A stretch of 64,000 nucleotides of DNA. It comes from Paracidovorax oryzae ATCC 19882. Its GTDB lineage: Bacteria > Pseudomonadota > Gammaproteobacteria > Burkholderiales > Burkholderiaceae_C. Location of the stretch: contig NZ_JMKU01000008.1 of assembly GCF_000687165.1 (NCBI RefSeq), positions 124,001-188,000 on the forward strand. The letters run 5' to 3'. The translations under genes were made by a program, and so were the position numbers. Below the pieces are notes generated by a model that did not search any database, was not told where the DNA came from, and worked only from the letters and a program-made list of their open reading frames with translations. Shown piece after piece: positions 16,710 through 26,661 of the stretch (position 1 is the stretch's first letter; every line of letters begins with the position of its first letter).

Positions 16710-19103
16710 ATGGAGATTTCGTCCACCTTCCCGTCGAACGCGAGGCGCCTGGCCCGCCTGGGGCGCCAGCGTTTCATCGAGGGACTGGGCGAAGGCCTGC
16801 CCGGCCTGGACGCCGAGCTCCAGGAGTTCACTACCCATCTCATGGGGCTGACGGCCACCCAGCGCGTCATGCAGGAGCGCCGCGACCTGTGGATGCGCTA
16901 CCAGCAGTTCCATGGTGCGTGGATCGCCGGCGCGGCGCGGTCGCTGCGCGATGCGGTCACCACGCTCCCCAGCACGCGCAGCGCCGCGCTGTCCGGGGGC
17001 TTTTCGCTCGCAGGGCTCGAGCTGGTGAGCGACGACGTGGTGGAAAACAAGATCCTCGCGTCCCGCATCGGCCTGTCCGTGGCGGAGCGGGCCGGCCCTG
17101 CCTTCGACGCGGTGCGCAGGCACCTGCAGCATCTCGAAGGCGAGGAGCCCGGCGAACGGGATCTCCTGCGCCCCGAAGTCCTGGCCCTGCATCTCGTGGA
17201 TCCGTGGGTGGCCTGTGGCCTGCTGCGCGCGGACCTGCAGGCCCTGCTCGAGCCGTTGCAGCGCGCCCTGGGTGCGCTGGTGCTCGCGCAATACGAGGCC
17301 CTGGTCCGCTTCTTCGAGGAGCAGGGCGTGCGACCGGACGACGACCTGCGTTCGCGCGTGCGCCGTACGGGCGGGACGACGGTACAGGGAGGGCTGGGGT
17401 CCCCTCCTGTCTCCGGAGTGGGGGCAGGCATGGCCATGCCGCAGGCCGGGGACCCGTCCACCGGCGGTGGATTGCGCGCTCCTTCCCGGCCCATGGGGAC
17501 CATGCCGGGCGGGGTTTCGGGTTTCGCAGGCACGCAGGCCGCTGCCTACGGCTCGCCCCTGGCCCGGGCCCGCCAGCGCGCGCAGGGCGTGATGGGGCAG
17601 CTGCGCCGCATTCTCGTGCAGCCGGCCATCGCGGCGTTCAGCCCCTCGGGCGCCGGGCGCATGGCGGGTGCTGCGGGCGATGCTCCTGCTCCGGCGGCAC
17701 CGGCGTCGGCGGCGCTGCAGCAGGCACTCGCGGAACAGCGGCTGATGGCCGACAGCTTCTACCAAAGCGAGATCGCCACCCTGGTCCTGGACTATCACAG
17801 CCCCGCTGCAGTGGTGCAGGTGGCAGGCGCTGCGCGCGAGCGCACCGCGGAGCTCAAGGCCAAGGCGGAAACGCCGGGCGAGAAGGCCATCATCGAGGTG
17901 GTCGCGCTGATGTTCCAGAGCATCCTGAGCGAAGACCGCATCCCGCCCGCGGTGCGCGTGTGGTTCGCGCGGCTGCAGGTTCCCGTGCTGCGGGTGGCCC
18001 TGGCCGAGCCGGAGTTCTTCAGCGACATGGCGCATCCCGCCCGCCAGCTCATCGACCGCATGGGCGGCGTGGTGCTGGGGTTCGATACCGCGGCGATCCA
18101 GGGCAGCGCCCTGGAGGCCGAGATCCGGCGCGTGGTGCAGGTGATCGAGCAGTATCCGGAAACCGGACAGCGGGTGTTCCAGCTGGTGCTGTCGGAGTTC
18201 GAGGCCTTCATTTCGCGGTTCCTCACGGCGCCCCAGGCCACCTCGCGCATCGTGAGCGTGGCGCAGCAGGTGGAGCAGAAGGAGACGATGGCGATCCAGT
18301 ACACCATCGAGCTGCGCAACCTGCTCAAGGACATGCCGGTGCGCGACGAGATCCGCAGCTTCCTGTTCAAGACCTGGGCCGAAGTGCTGGCGCTGTCGGC
18401 CGTGCGCAGTGGCGCGCAGCATGCGGACACCGCCGCGTTCAAGCGGGCGGCCACCGACCTCGTGTGGGCCGCCAGCGCCAAGCCCCAGCGGGCGGAGCGC
18501 GCGCAGGTCATCCAGAGCCTGCCGGGCCTGCTGCAGCGGCTGCGGCAGGGGCTGGAACTGCTGGGCGTGACCGGCGCGCCGCAGGACGTGCACATCAAGA
18601 TCCTCACCGACACGCTCGCCGACGCATTCCTCTCCAAGACGGCATCCATCCCGCAGGCGCACATCGACGCGATGGCCCGGCGACTGGACCACCTCGAGGA
18701 CTACATGAGCGACGCCACTCTGGGTGACATGCCGCTCGACGCCGACTACCTGGAAATGATGCTGGGCATCGATGCCTCGTCCATCCACGTCGCGGCGGAC
18801 AACGGCACGCCCGTGGACGAGGCCATGGTGACCTGGGCGCGCGAACTGCTGCTGGGGGCGTGGTTCACGCTGGACCACAACGGGGCCTCGGCGCAGGTGC
18901 AGTACGCATGGCACAGCGAGCGCCGGCAGCTGCATCTTTTCGCGGCGCCGGACGGCAGCAGCTACCTGCTGCAGTTGCGGCGGATGGCCGCCTACCTGCA
19001 GGCGGGCCTGCTGGTGCCCCAGGAAGAGGAAGCCCTCACGATGCGCGCCACGCGCGACGCGCTGGCCAAGATCGACGCGAATCCGGAACGGCTGCTGGGG
19101 TAG
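16710..19103 (+). CDS. DUF1631 family protein
   Basis: The 797-residue protein matches the long DUF1631 family of gamma- and beta-proteobacteria by its overall layout. It has an N-terminal helical part with repeated Leu/Glu-rich segments and a low-complexity linker around residues 220-345 (Gly/Pro/Ala-rich). Then comes a conserved core containing DSFYQSEIATLVLDY, PARQLIDRMGG and VFQLVLSEFEAF. The C-terminal domain (about residues 650-797) includes RELLLGAWFTLDHNG, reminiscent of a PilZ-type beta barrel region, and a Leu-rich helix. No catalytic motif is seen. Function is unknown. It stands alone between secF and recX. Confidence 0.8.
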   Translation: MEISSTFPSNARRLARLGRQRFIEGLGEGLPGLDAELQEFTTHLMGLTATQRVMQERRDLWMRYQQFHGAWIAGAARSLRDAVTTLPSTRSAALSGGFSLAGLELVSDDVVENKILASRIGLSVAERAGPAFDAVRRHLQHLEGEEPGERDLLRPEVLALHLVDPWVACGLLRADLQALLEPLQRALGALVLAQYEALVRFFEEQGVRPDDDLRSRVRRTGGTTVQGGLGSPPVSGVGAGMAMPQAGDPSTGGGLRAPSRPMGTMPGGVSGFAGTQAAAYGSPLARARQRAQGVMGQLRRILVQPAIAAFSPSGAGRMAGAAGDAPAPAAPASAALQQALAEQRLMADSFYQSEIATLVLDYHSPAAVVQVAGAARERTAELKAKAETPGEKAIIEVVALMFQSILSEDRIPPAVRVWFARLQVPVLRVALAEPEFFSDMAHPARQLIDRMGGVVLGFDTAAIQGSALEAEIRRVVQVIEQYPETGQRVFQLVLSEFEAFISRFLTAPQATSRIVSVAQQVEQKETMAIQYTIELRNLLKDMPVRDEIRSFLFKTWAEVLALSAVRSGAQHADTAAFKRAATDLVWAASAKPQRAERAQVIQSLPGLLQRLRQGLELLGVTGAPQDVHIKILTDTLADAFLSKTASIPQAHIDAMARRLDHLEDYMSDATLGDMPLDADYLEMMLGIDASSIHVAADNGTPVDEAMVTWARELLLGAWFTLDHNGASAQVQYAWHSERRQLHLFAAPDGSSYLLQLRRMAAYLQAGLLVPQEEEALTMRATRDALAKIDANPERLLG

Positions 19104-19154
19104 CGCCGTTCTTGCCTGCCACAGATGCCCGGGCGGGCCGCCATGGTGGCTTCT

Positions 19155-19640
19155 TCATTCCGGCAGATCGTCGTCGGCCTCCATCCGGCCGCCGATCACG
19201 CGCCGCACTACGTCGCCCGGGAAGCCGCGAGCCGCGAGGAAACGCATCTGGCGTGCCCGCTCCTGGGGTGTTTCCGGGGGCGTGCCGAAGCGCTGGCGCC
19301 AGACGGCGAGGGCGCGCGCCGCCTCGCTGCCGCGCAGGCGCTCGGCCGTCTCGCGCACCAGCGCATCGTCCAGCCCCTTGGCGCGCAGTTCCTGCACCAC
19401 GCGCTGCGTGCCCAGCCGCGCCGCGCGGCGGTGCACCACGGATTCGGCCACGCGGCCGGCATTGATGAAGTCCCTGGCCTGGAGTTCATCGAGCACCGCG
19501 TGCAGGTCGTCGCCTTCCTGCACATGCCGTGCAAGCTTCGCCTCGAGTTCGGAGCGCGAATGCTCGCGCTGCGCCAGCAGGCGCAGCGCGCGGCCCTTGA
19601 GGGAGAGGGGGGAAGAAAGACCCATGGGAGTCGCAGCCAC
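19155..19640 (-). CDS. recX: Regulatory protein RecX
   Basis: RecX binds RecA filaments and limits recombinase activity. The 161-residue protein shows the three-helix repeats of the family: [23 protein letters not shown], then [21 protein letters not shown], and [17 protein letters not shown], ending with [20 protein letters not shown]. The start given is a GTG; an ATG five codons in (19625) is equally plausible. It follows recA on the same strand by 50 bp, the usual operon. Confidence 0.92.
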   Translation of the reverse strand: MAATPMGLSSPLSLKGRALRLLAQREHSRSELEAKLARHVQEGDDLHAVLDELQARDFINAGRVAESVVHRRAARLGTQRVVQELRAKGLDDALVRETAERLRGSEAARALAVWRQRFGTPPETPQERARQMRFLAARGFPGDVVRRVIGGRMEADDDLPE

Positions 19641-19690
19641 GCCGGCCCGCTGCGCAAGGCGGCAGGCCGGCGCTTCGGAGGCCCTGCGTG

Positions 19691-20755
<1,065 letters not shown>

Positions 20756-20835
20756 GGAGTGCTCCTGAAAGAGGAAAACGTGGAAGGGAAGGCCGGCGAA
20801 TGCGATGCCAGAGGGTGGCTGTCTTCAATCACAGG

Positions 20836-20851
20836 CTGGATGCTTGACCAG
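20836..20851 (-). promoter_or_regulatory. LexA (SOS) box of recA
   Basis: CTG-N10-CAG, read on the recA strand as CTGGTCAAGCATCCAG, shares the inner AGCAT with the E. coli recA SOS box. It begins 2 bp after the -10 and lies about 80 bp upstream of the recA ATG. Confidence 0.65.
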
Positions 20852-20852
20852 T

Positions 20853-20881
20853 AGTGTAGGGGCGAGATACTTTTCAAACAA
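20853..20881 (-). promoter_or_regulatory. Putative recA promoter
   Basis: On the minus strand a -35 TTGTTT (20876-20881) is separated by 17 bp from a -10 TACACT (20853-20858). The LexA box directly follows. Confidence 0.5.
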
Positions 20882-20892
20882 TGCAATTTTTG

Positions 20893-20907
20893 GTCAGTTT
20901 GCCTGAC
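20893..20907. promoter_or_regulatory. Inverted repeat, probable MarR operator
   Basis: GTCAG-N5-CTGAC lies 9 bp upstream of the MarR-family ATG, between it and the divergent recA promoter. The position fits autorepression. Confidence 0.5.
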
Positions 20908-20916
20908 AATTGAGGC

Positions 20917-21441
20917 ATGGCTTTTTCCCCGTTTCCCCAGCCTCCGTCGGCCACCCTGGCCACTCGGGACGACGCCTGGCGCCTCACCCACCTGGGCCGC
21001 CTGCTCGGCCACGCCATGCGCCGCTTCGACGCGCGCGTGCTCGAGCTGATGGCACACGACGTGCAGGTCCCCCTGGCGCTGTCGCACCTGGCTGCCCGCG
21101 ACCAGGTCAGCGCGGCCCACATCCACATCACCCGCCACCTGTCGCTGCAGGGCGACCGGCTCACCGACCTGGCTGCGCGCGCCGGCATGGCCAAGCAGTC
21201 GATGGCCGCGCTGGTGGGCCAGTGCGAAGCCTGGGGCCTCGTGGCACGGGAGCCCGACCCGCACGACGCGCGGGCGCGACGGGTGCGTTTCACCGCCACG
21301 GGCCTGGCCTGGCTGCAGGCCTTCCGCAGTGCGGTCGCGCAGGCAGAGGCGGAATTCGGCGCGGAGGTGGGCGATGCCGTGGCCGCCGTCGTGCGGCTGG
21401 GCCTGGAGGCGTATGCGGGAGGCGATGGCGTGGAGCCGTGA
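20917..21441 (+). CDS. MarR-family transcriptional regulator
   Basis: The 174-residue protein is a winged-helix regulator of the MarR type: dimerisation helices at both ends, a helix-turn-helix in LSLQGDRLTDLAARAGMAKQSMAALVGQCEAWGLV and the wing DPHDARARRVRFTATG with the conserved Asp-x-Arg pattern. It is divergent from recA, with a short palindrome just ahead of its start. No exporter or enzyme gene lies directly downstream, so the target other than itself is not evident. Confidence 0.9.
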   Translation: MAFSPFPQPPSATLATRDDAWRLTHLGRLLGHAMRRFDARVLELMAHDVQVPLALSHLAARDQVSAAHIHITRHLSLQGDRLTDLAARAGMAKQSMAALVGQCEAWGLVAREPDPHDARARRVRFTATGLAWLQAFRSAVAQAEAEFGAEVGDAVAAVVRLGLEAYAGGDGVEP

Positions 21442-21552
21442 ACTGCGTGCGTCCCGTCCCGCCCACCGGCCGATGTCCCTAGAATCGGCGGGACGCCCGG
21501 ATGCCGGCCAGACCGGCTGCGGCGCAATCCCACGAACACCGGAGACAGGCCC

Positions 21553-22227
21553 ATGCGCATCCTCATTGCCGAAGACGATCAGGTTCTGGCGGATGGCCTG
21601 CTGCGCACGTTGCGGGGGTCCGGCGCCGCGGTAGACCATGTGGCGAGCGGCAGCGATGCCGACACCGTGCTCGCGACGACGCAGGAGTTCGACCTGCTGA
21701 TCCTCGACCTCGGCCTGCCGCGCATGCATGGGCTGGACGTGCTCAAGCGGCTGCGCGGCCGCGGCTCGGCGCTGCCGGTGCTGATCCTCACGGCGGCCGA
21801 CAGCGTGGACGAGCGCGTGAAGGGCCTGGACTACGGTGCCGACGACTACATGGCCAAGCCTTTCTCTCTGCAGGAGCTGGAGGCGCGCGTGCGCGCCCTC
21901 ACGCGCCGCGGCATGGGTGCCACCAGCAACACCATCCGGCACGGCCCGCTCGTCTATGACCAGGCAGGGCGCATGGCCACCATCGACGGCAAGCTCGTGG
22001 AACTGTCCGCCCGCGAACTGGGCCTGCTGGAAGTGCTGCTGCAGCGCGCCGGGCGGCTGGTGAGCAAGGAGCAACTGGTGGAGCGGCTCTGCGAGTGGGG
22101 CGAGGAAGTGAGCAACAACGCCATCGAGGTGTACATCCACCGCCTGCGCAAGAAGATCGAGCGCGGGCCGATCCGCATCGCCACGGTGCGGGGGCTGGGC
22201 TACTGCCTGGAGAAGGTCGCCGCCTAG
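21553..22227 (+). CDS. OmpR-family response regulator (TctD/QseB-like)
   Basis: The 224-residue regulator has a receiver domain (acidic EDD near residue 8, phospho-acceptor Asp near 51 in LLILDLGLP, Lys in MAKPFSLQELEARVRAL) and a C-terminal winged helix (ELSARELGLLEVLLQRAGRLVSKEQLVERL, then NAIEVYIHRLRKKI). It is followed by its kinase after 31 bp. Arrangement and sequence resemble TctD/TctE and QseB/QseC. Two DUF4148 genes lie just beyond the kinase; related two-component systems are often beside such genes. Confidence 0.93.
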   Translation: MRILIAEDDQVLADGLLRTLRGSGAAVDHVASGSDADTVLATTQEFDLLILDLGLPRMHGLDVLKRLRGRGSALPVLILTAADSVDERVKGLDYGADDYMAKPFSLQELEARVRALTRRGMGATSNTIRHGPLVYDQAGRMATIDGKLVELSARELGLLEVLLQRAGRLVSKEQLVERLCEWGEEVSNNAIEVYIHRLRKKIERGPIRIATVRGLGYCLEKVAA

Positions 22228-22258
22228 CGCGACCTCCTGCTGCCGCGGGCGACGTGCC

Positions 22259-23716
22259 TTGAAGATCTTCCAGCGCGAACAGCGGTCGCTTTTCGGGGAG
22301 ATCCTCGACTGGATGCTCACGCCGCTGCTGCTGCTGTGGCCGGTGAGTTTGGCGCTGACCTGGCTCGTGGCCCAGGGGCTGGCGAACAAGCCGTTCGACC
22401 GGGCGCTGGAGTACAACGCCCATGCGCTCGCGCAACTCGTCACGGTGCAGGACGGCCGCGCGCAGTTCAACCTGCCGCAGCCCGCCGGCGAGATCCTGCG
22501 CGCGGATGAATCCGACATCGTCTACTACCAGGTCCTGGGCCCCCGGGGGGAGTTCCTGTCCGGCGAGCGCGACCTGCCCCGGCCGCCGCCGCCCGACGAC
22601 GATCGCCCGCTGTCCGGCCAGGTGCGGCTGCGCGACGCGGAGTTGCGCGGCATCGAAATCCGCGTGGCGGCCATCTGGGTGCGTCTGCCGGTGCCGGGGA
22701 CTCCGGCTGCGCTGGTGCAGGTGGCGGAAACGCGGGAAAAGCGCAGCGTGCTCGCCACCGAGATCATCAAGGGCGTGATGCTGCCGCAGTTCGTCATCCT
22801 GCCGCTCGCCGTGCTGCTGGTCTGGCTCGCGCTGGCACGCGGCATCCAGCCGCTGCACCGGCTGGAAGAGCGCATCCGCGCACGCGATCCGGACGACCTC
22901 TCGCCGCTGGACCACCGGGCGGTACCGCTGGAGGTGGCTCCGCTCGTGGACTCGGTGAATGATTTGCTGCGGCGGCTGCAGGATTCGCTGGCCACGCAAA
23001 AGCGCTTCCTGGCGGACGCGGCCCACCAGCTCAAGACCCCGCTGGCGGGCTTGCGCATGCAGGCCGACCTCGCGCAGCGCGAAGGAACCAGCACGGAAGA
23101 CCTCAAGCGCTCACTGCAGCAGATCGGCCGCGCCAGCGTGCGTGCGACCCACACGGTCAACCAGCTGCTGGCGCTGGCGCGCGCGGAAGCGGGTGGCGCC
23201 GTGCTGGCGCGGCAGCCGGTGGATCTGGCGCGCCTGGTGCGCGAGGCCGTGCGCGACTGCGTGCCCCGGGCGCTGGAGAAGTCCATCGATCTCGGCTACG
23301 AGGGCGCCCAGCCGGCGGACCCCGGCGTGTGGGTGGACGGCAACCCGACCCTGCTCAAGGAACTGGCGCGCAATCTGCTGGACAACGCGATCAACTACAC
23401 GCCTTCCAGCAGCGGCCGGCCCGGGGTGGTGACCGCGCGCGTGCTGGCCGATCCGTTCGGCCGCATCGTGCTGTTGCAGGTGGAGGATTCCGGCCCCGGC
23501 GTACCGGAGACGGAGCGCGAACTGGTGTTCCGCCCTTTCTACCGGGCGCTGGGCACCGACGCCGATGGTTCGGGCCTGGGCCTGCCCATCGTGCTCGAAA
23601 TCGCGCGCCAGCATGGCGCGCAGGTGCGGCTGGAGGACGCCCATCCCGGGGCGAATCCACCGGGGGCGTGTTTTTCGGTGCGGTTTTCCGCCGGGGACGA
23701 TCCGCAGCCTGCATGA
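22259..23716 (+). CDS. TctE-like sensor histidine kinase
   Basis: The 485-residue membrane kinase has two transmembrane segments (about residues 20-45 and 170-195) bracketing a periplasmic sensor of the TctE N-terminal type. A HAMP-like linker follows, then the H box (ADAAHQLKTPLAGLRMQ) with His near residue 255, the N box (ARNLLDNAINYTP), the G1 box (DSGPGVPE) and the G2 box (GSGLGLPIV). The start is a TTG, the first codon of the frame that keeps the amphipathic KIFQREQRSLFGEILDWML lead-in of this family. A strong bidirectional terminator follows. The ligand is unknown; tricarboxylate sensing is only known for TctE itself. Confidence 0.92.
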   Translation: MKIFQREQRSLFGEILDWMLTPLLLLWPVSLALTWLVAQGLANKPFDRALEYNAHALAQLVTVQDGRAQFNLPQPAGEILRADESDIVYYQVLGPRGEFLSGERDLPRPPPPDDDRPLSGQVRLRDAELRGIEIRVAAIWVRLPVPGTPAALVQVAETREKRSVLATEIIKGVMLPQFVILPLAVLLVWLALARGIQPLHRLEERIRARDPDDLSPLDHRAVPLEVAPLVDSVNDLLRRLQDSLATQKRFLADAAHQLKTPLAGLRMQADLAQREGTSTEDLKRSLQQIGRASVRATHTVNQLLALARAEAGGAVLARQPVDLARLVREAVRDCVPRALEKSIDLGYEGAQPADPGVWVDGNPTLLKELARNLLDNAINYTPSSSGRPGVVTARVLADPFGRIVLLQVEDSGPGVPETERELVFRPFYRALGTDADGSGLGLPIVLEIARQHGAQVRLEDAHPGANPPGACFSVRFSAGDDPQPA

Positions 23717-23750
23717 GCCGGCAGCCCTGCCGAGAAGCTGCGGCAGGCAC

Positions 23751-23787
23751 GCAAAAGCCCGCCGGGCGTTGCCGGGCGGGCTTTTGC
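23751..23787. terminator. Bidirectional intrinsic terminator
   Basis: A perfect 13-bp stem (GCAAAAGCCCGCC with its complement at 23775-23787) has an 11-base loop that can itself partly pair. It has A-runs on one side and T-runs on the other and serves both the kinase gene and the convergent DUF4148 gene. Confidence 0.85.
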
Positions 23788-23835
23788 ATTACCCACGGCT
23801 CCCGGGGGCGGGAGCCACGGGCGCGGGCATGGTCA

Positions 23836-24201
23836 TCAGTTCGTCATCGGCACGGTGCCGTGCTCGTACATGCTGGCCACGGCGCTCACGTCGCCACCCA
23901 GGCGGCGGACTTCGGCGATGTATTCAGGGCCGCTGCGCAGGCGCTGGTACTCGGCCAGGCGCTCCTGGTACATCGGATCGCTGGCGGGAGAGCGCTCGCC
24001 CACCTGGTACTTGTCCAGGCCGGCGCGATGCCACAGGTTGGCATCGGCGATCACTTCAGCGCGCGACAGGGGCTGCTGGCTGGACTGCGCGGCCACCGGG
24101 GTGGGGCCGGCCCATTCTTCCTGGGACATGGGGGCTGCCGTGGCGGCGGTGGCACCTGCGAAGGCGATGGTTGCGATGGCGATGAGATGCTTGCGATTCA
24201 T
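23836..24201 (-). CDS. DUF4148 family periplasmic protein
   Basis: The 121-residue precursor has a signal peptide (MNRKHLIAIATIAFAGATA, cleavage near AAPMS) and the DUF4148 pattern: LSRAEVIADANLWHRAGLD followed by YQERLAEYQRLRSGPEYIAEVRRLGGD. It is paralogous to the next gene upstream (24407-24760). Such small proteins are numerous in Burkholderiales and functionally uncharacterised. A palindrome TGTGCG-N4-CGCACG lies about 97 bp upstream, matched by one upstream of the paralogue. Confidence 0.85.
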   Translation of the reverse strand: MNRKHLIAIATIAFAGATAATAAPMSQEEWAGPTPVAAQSSQQPLSRAEVIADANLWHRAGLDKYQVGERSPASDPMYQERLAEYQRLRSGPEYIAEVRRLGGDVSAVASMYEHGTVPMTN

Positions 24202-24297
24202 GGCGATAAGTCCTTTCTTCGACAAGGGGAACAATGTGCAGCGCGCCGGATTGCGTTCTGCATGGGACGAAGTTTGCGCCTCATCCCTGCCGCTGCA

Positions 24298-24313
24298 TGT
24301 GCGAAAACGCACG
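24298..24313. promoter_or_regulatory. Palindrome upstream of DUF4148 gene 1
   Basis: TGTGCG-AAAA-CGCACG has one mismatch to perfect symmetry. It lies about 97 bp upstream of the ATG and closely matches the site at 24851-24866. Confidence 0.5.
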
Positions 24314-24406
24314 GATTCGTGTAGGCCTGTGTCCGACCGGCCTGTGCTCCCGGGAGCTCCTCTGCGTGGGAGAACAGGTGGTTTCAGACGCAACGACAGG
24401 TGTCGC

Positions 24407-24760
24407 TCAGTTGCCGCCGGCGGCGGTGCGCTGGCCCGCCACGGTGCTTGCTTCTCCGCCCTGGCGGCGCACTTCGGCCAGGTATTCGGGGCCGCTGCGC
24501 AGGCGACGGTACTCGGCCAGGCGCTGCTCGTTGGCGGGGTCCGCGATGAAGCTGTGGTCGCCCTGGCCCACGTTGCGCAGGCCGGCACGGTTCCACAAAG
24601 CGAGGTCGGCGGCCACTTCGGCGCGCGACAGCGGCTTGCCCTGCGCGGCGGGCTCGGCGCCGAACCAGTCCTCCTGCGAAGCGGGTGCGGCCGACGCGGC
24701 ACCGGCGAAAGCCAGTGCGGCCAGGGCGAGGATGAGGGCGGAGGGACGGCGTGCGTTCAT
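24407..24760 (-). CDS. DUF4148 family periplasmic protein
   Basis: The 117-residue precursor is a paralogue of its downstream neighbour. It has a signal peptide (LILALAALAFAGAASA), then PASQEDWFG, the repeat-like LSRAEVAADLALWNRAGLRNVG and the conserved EQRLAEYRRLRSGPEYLAEVRRQGG. The two copies align over their whole length with moderate divergence, so the duplication is old. A perfect palindrome lies about 91 bp upstream. No enzymatic motif is seen. Confidence 0.85.
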   Translation of the reverse strand: MNARRPSALILALAALAFAGAASAAPASQEDWFGAEPAAQGKPLSRAEVAADLALWNRAGLRNVGQGDHSFIADPANEQRLAEYRRLRSGPEYLAEVRRQGGEASTVAGQRTAAGGN

Positions 24761-24850
24761 GGTGTGGTTCCTTTCGGTCGGGTCATCGCCGCGTTGCGTT
24801 GTTGCGTTGCGGCATGGAGGCAAGTGTGTCCTCGCGACCCTGTCCAGGTC

Positions 24851-24866
24851 TGTGCGAAAGCGCACA
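24851..24866. promoter_or_regulatory. Palindrome upstream of DUF4148 gene 2
   Basis: TGTGCG-AAAG-CGCACA has perfect 6-bp arms about 91 bp upstream of the ATG and shares 14 of 16 positions with the site at 24298-24313. It is a candidate binding site for the nearby TctD-like regulator or another dimeric protein. Confidence 0.5.
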
Positions 24867-24894
24867 GCTTGCGTCAGATGGCCGGGGCGGGGGC

Positions 24895-26601
24895 TCAGCC
24901 GGCGCAGGGCGTGCGCAGGGATGACGGCCGCGCCACGTGCAGCACATCGAGGGGCTGCGAGCGCCCCCGCACGGTGATCGCGCCGGGCGTGCCGAGCCGG
25001 TCCTGCATGCCCGCCAGGCGTGCCACGTCCGCCGAGAGCACGAGCCGCGCGCCCACCACCTTGGAGTGGTCCTGCAGCCGGCTCGCGGTGTTCACCACCT
25101 CGCCCACGGCCGTGAAGGTGGTCGTGTCCTCGAAGCCCACCTGTCCGACGGCGACAGCACCCGCATGCAGTCCCATGCCGAAATCCAGCGCGTGGCCGAA
25201 CTGCGCCTGGAAGGCTTCGTTCCAGGCCTCCATGCGTTCCTCGATGGCCGCGGCGGCGGCCAGCGCCTGGCGGCAGGCCGCGGGAAGGTCGCAGTCCAGA
25301 CCGAAGAGCGCCATCACGCTGTCGCCGATGAACTGGTTGGGCAGCCCCCCGGCCTCGCGCACGGCGCTGCCGACGCGCTCGAAATACTGGTCCAGCACCC
25401 ATGCGAGATCGAAGGGCCACTGGCGCTCTGCCAGTCCCGACCAGCGGCGCAGGTCCACGAACAGCACGGCCACCTGCCGTTCGCTGCCCAGCCGCGCTGC
25501 CGCCGGGCCGGCGCCGGGCTGGAAGAGCGGCGTGACGCGCACCCGGCCCTGCGGCCGCAGCTGGCAGGCCAGGCGCACGCCCTGCGGTGCGTTCACCCGC
25601 TGCAGCGTGCGCAGTTCATCGCGCTGCGGCGGCGGCAGGCTGCCGTCCTCCGCTTCCACGCGCACGCGGCAGGTGGAGCAGCGCGCCCGCCCTCCGCACA
25701 GGGACAGGTGCGGGATGCCGTGCAGGCGGCTGGCGTCCAGCACGCTGGTACCGCGGGCCACCTGCACGGTGCGGCCGGGGTACTGCAGCGTCACGCAGCC
25801 TTTGCCGCGCAGGCGGCGCAGCGCGCCCGCCGCGAACCGGGCGGCCACGAGGGCCGCCAATGCCATCAGCCAGCCGAGCTGCAGGCCCTCGCCCAGCGAG
25901 CGTGCGGCCTCCGCTGCCGGGCGCGGCGGCCCGGGGGAGCGCAGGGCCTGCGCGGTCCAGGCGATTTCCCGGCCCATGGCCAGCGTGCCCAGCAGCGCGA
26001 GCACCGGCAGCAGCACGGCCGCCGCCAGCAGCACGGCCTGGTGGCGGCGCCATGCCCCGCGGTGGCGCATGGCCAGGTGCAGGCCGAGGCAGCCATGCAG
26101 CCAGGCGAGTGTCAGGAGCAGTGCCTGGCGCGCCAGGGACTCGGGCGACCAGATGGCGCGCACGATGCGCAGGTAGGAAGGCTCCACGCCCCAGGTGCTG
26201 GCCAGCCAGCGCGTGCCCACCACGTGCGTGACCAGCAGCAGCGGCAGCAGCAATCCCAGGGCGATGCGCAGCGCCTCGACGGGCGGCATGCGCCAGCTGC
26301 GCCGCTGCCAGAGGGCGGTGCCGGCCATGGCGAGGTGCACGGCGAAGGCGCCGTACAGCAGCACGGTGCCGGGAGCCGTGGCCCACGCGGCATGCACCGC
26401 GCGGCGCAGCGCCTCGGCCGCCTGCAGCGATACCAGTCCCGCGGCATGCGTGGCCAGGTGCAGCGCCACGTAGAGCCACAGCGTCAGTCCGCTCGCCCAG
26501 CGCAGGTCGCGCGCCGAGGGCCGGCGGCGTGGGCGGGCGGGGAGGTCGGCGGGATCGGGGGCGGAACGGGGCATCGGTGAGGGAGCGCGGCGGCTGAGCA
26601 T
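24895..26601 (-). CDS. Membrane adenylate/guanylate cyclase with 2Fe-2S domain
   Basis: This 568-residue three-part protein has six or so transmembrane segments in the first 260 residues, with several histidines (ALHLATHAAG, LLVTHVVGTRW, LAWLHGCLGLHLAMRH) that could ligate haem as in membrane b-type cytochromes. Next is a plant-type 2Fe-2S ferredoxin domain with LCGGRARCSTCRVRV and a fourth Cys in LACQLRP. A class III nucleotide cyclase domain follows (VAVLFVDLRRWSGL, FIGDSVMALFG, GEVVNTASRLQ). The architecture suggests that redox or oxygen state controls cyclic nucleotide synthesis. It is divergent from a Crp/Fnr regulator 60 bp away, a plausible receiver. The start could be 26574. Confidence 0.85.
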   Translation of the reverse strand: MLSRRAPSPMPRSAPDPADLPARPRRRPSARDLRWASGLTLWLYVALHLATHAAGLVSLQAAEALRRAVHAAWATAPGTVLLYGAFAVHLAMAGTALWQRRSWRMPPVEALRIALGLLLPLLLVTHVVGTRWLASTWGVEPSYLRIVRAIWSPESLARQALLLTLAWLHGCLGLHLAMRHRGAWRRHQAVLLAAAVLLPVLALLGTLAMGREIAWTAQALRSPGPPRPAAEAARSLGEGLQLGWLMALAALVAARFAAGALRRLRGKGCVTLQYPGRTVQVARGTSVLDASRLHGIPHLSLCGGRARCSTCRVRVEAEDGSLPPPQRDELRTLQRVNAPQGVRLACQLRPQGRVRVTPLFQPGAGPAAARLGSERQVAVLFVDLRRWSGLAERQWPFDLAWVLDQYFERVGSAVREAGGLPNQFIGDSVMALFGLDCDLPAACRQALAAAAAIEERMEAWNEAFQAQFGHALDFGMGLHAGAVAVGQVGFEDTTTFTAVGEVVNTASRLQDHSKVVGARLVLSADVARLAGMQDRLGTPGAITVRGRSQPLDVLHVARPSSLRTPCAG

Positions 26602-26661
26602 AATGCCCCGAGGCCGGCGGTGTCCGCCAGCCGGCCCGTTCCCTTTTTCCGTGGTTTTCTC

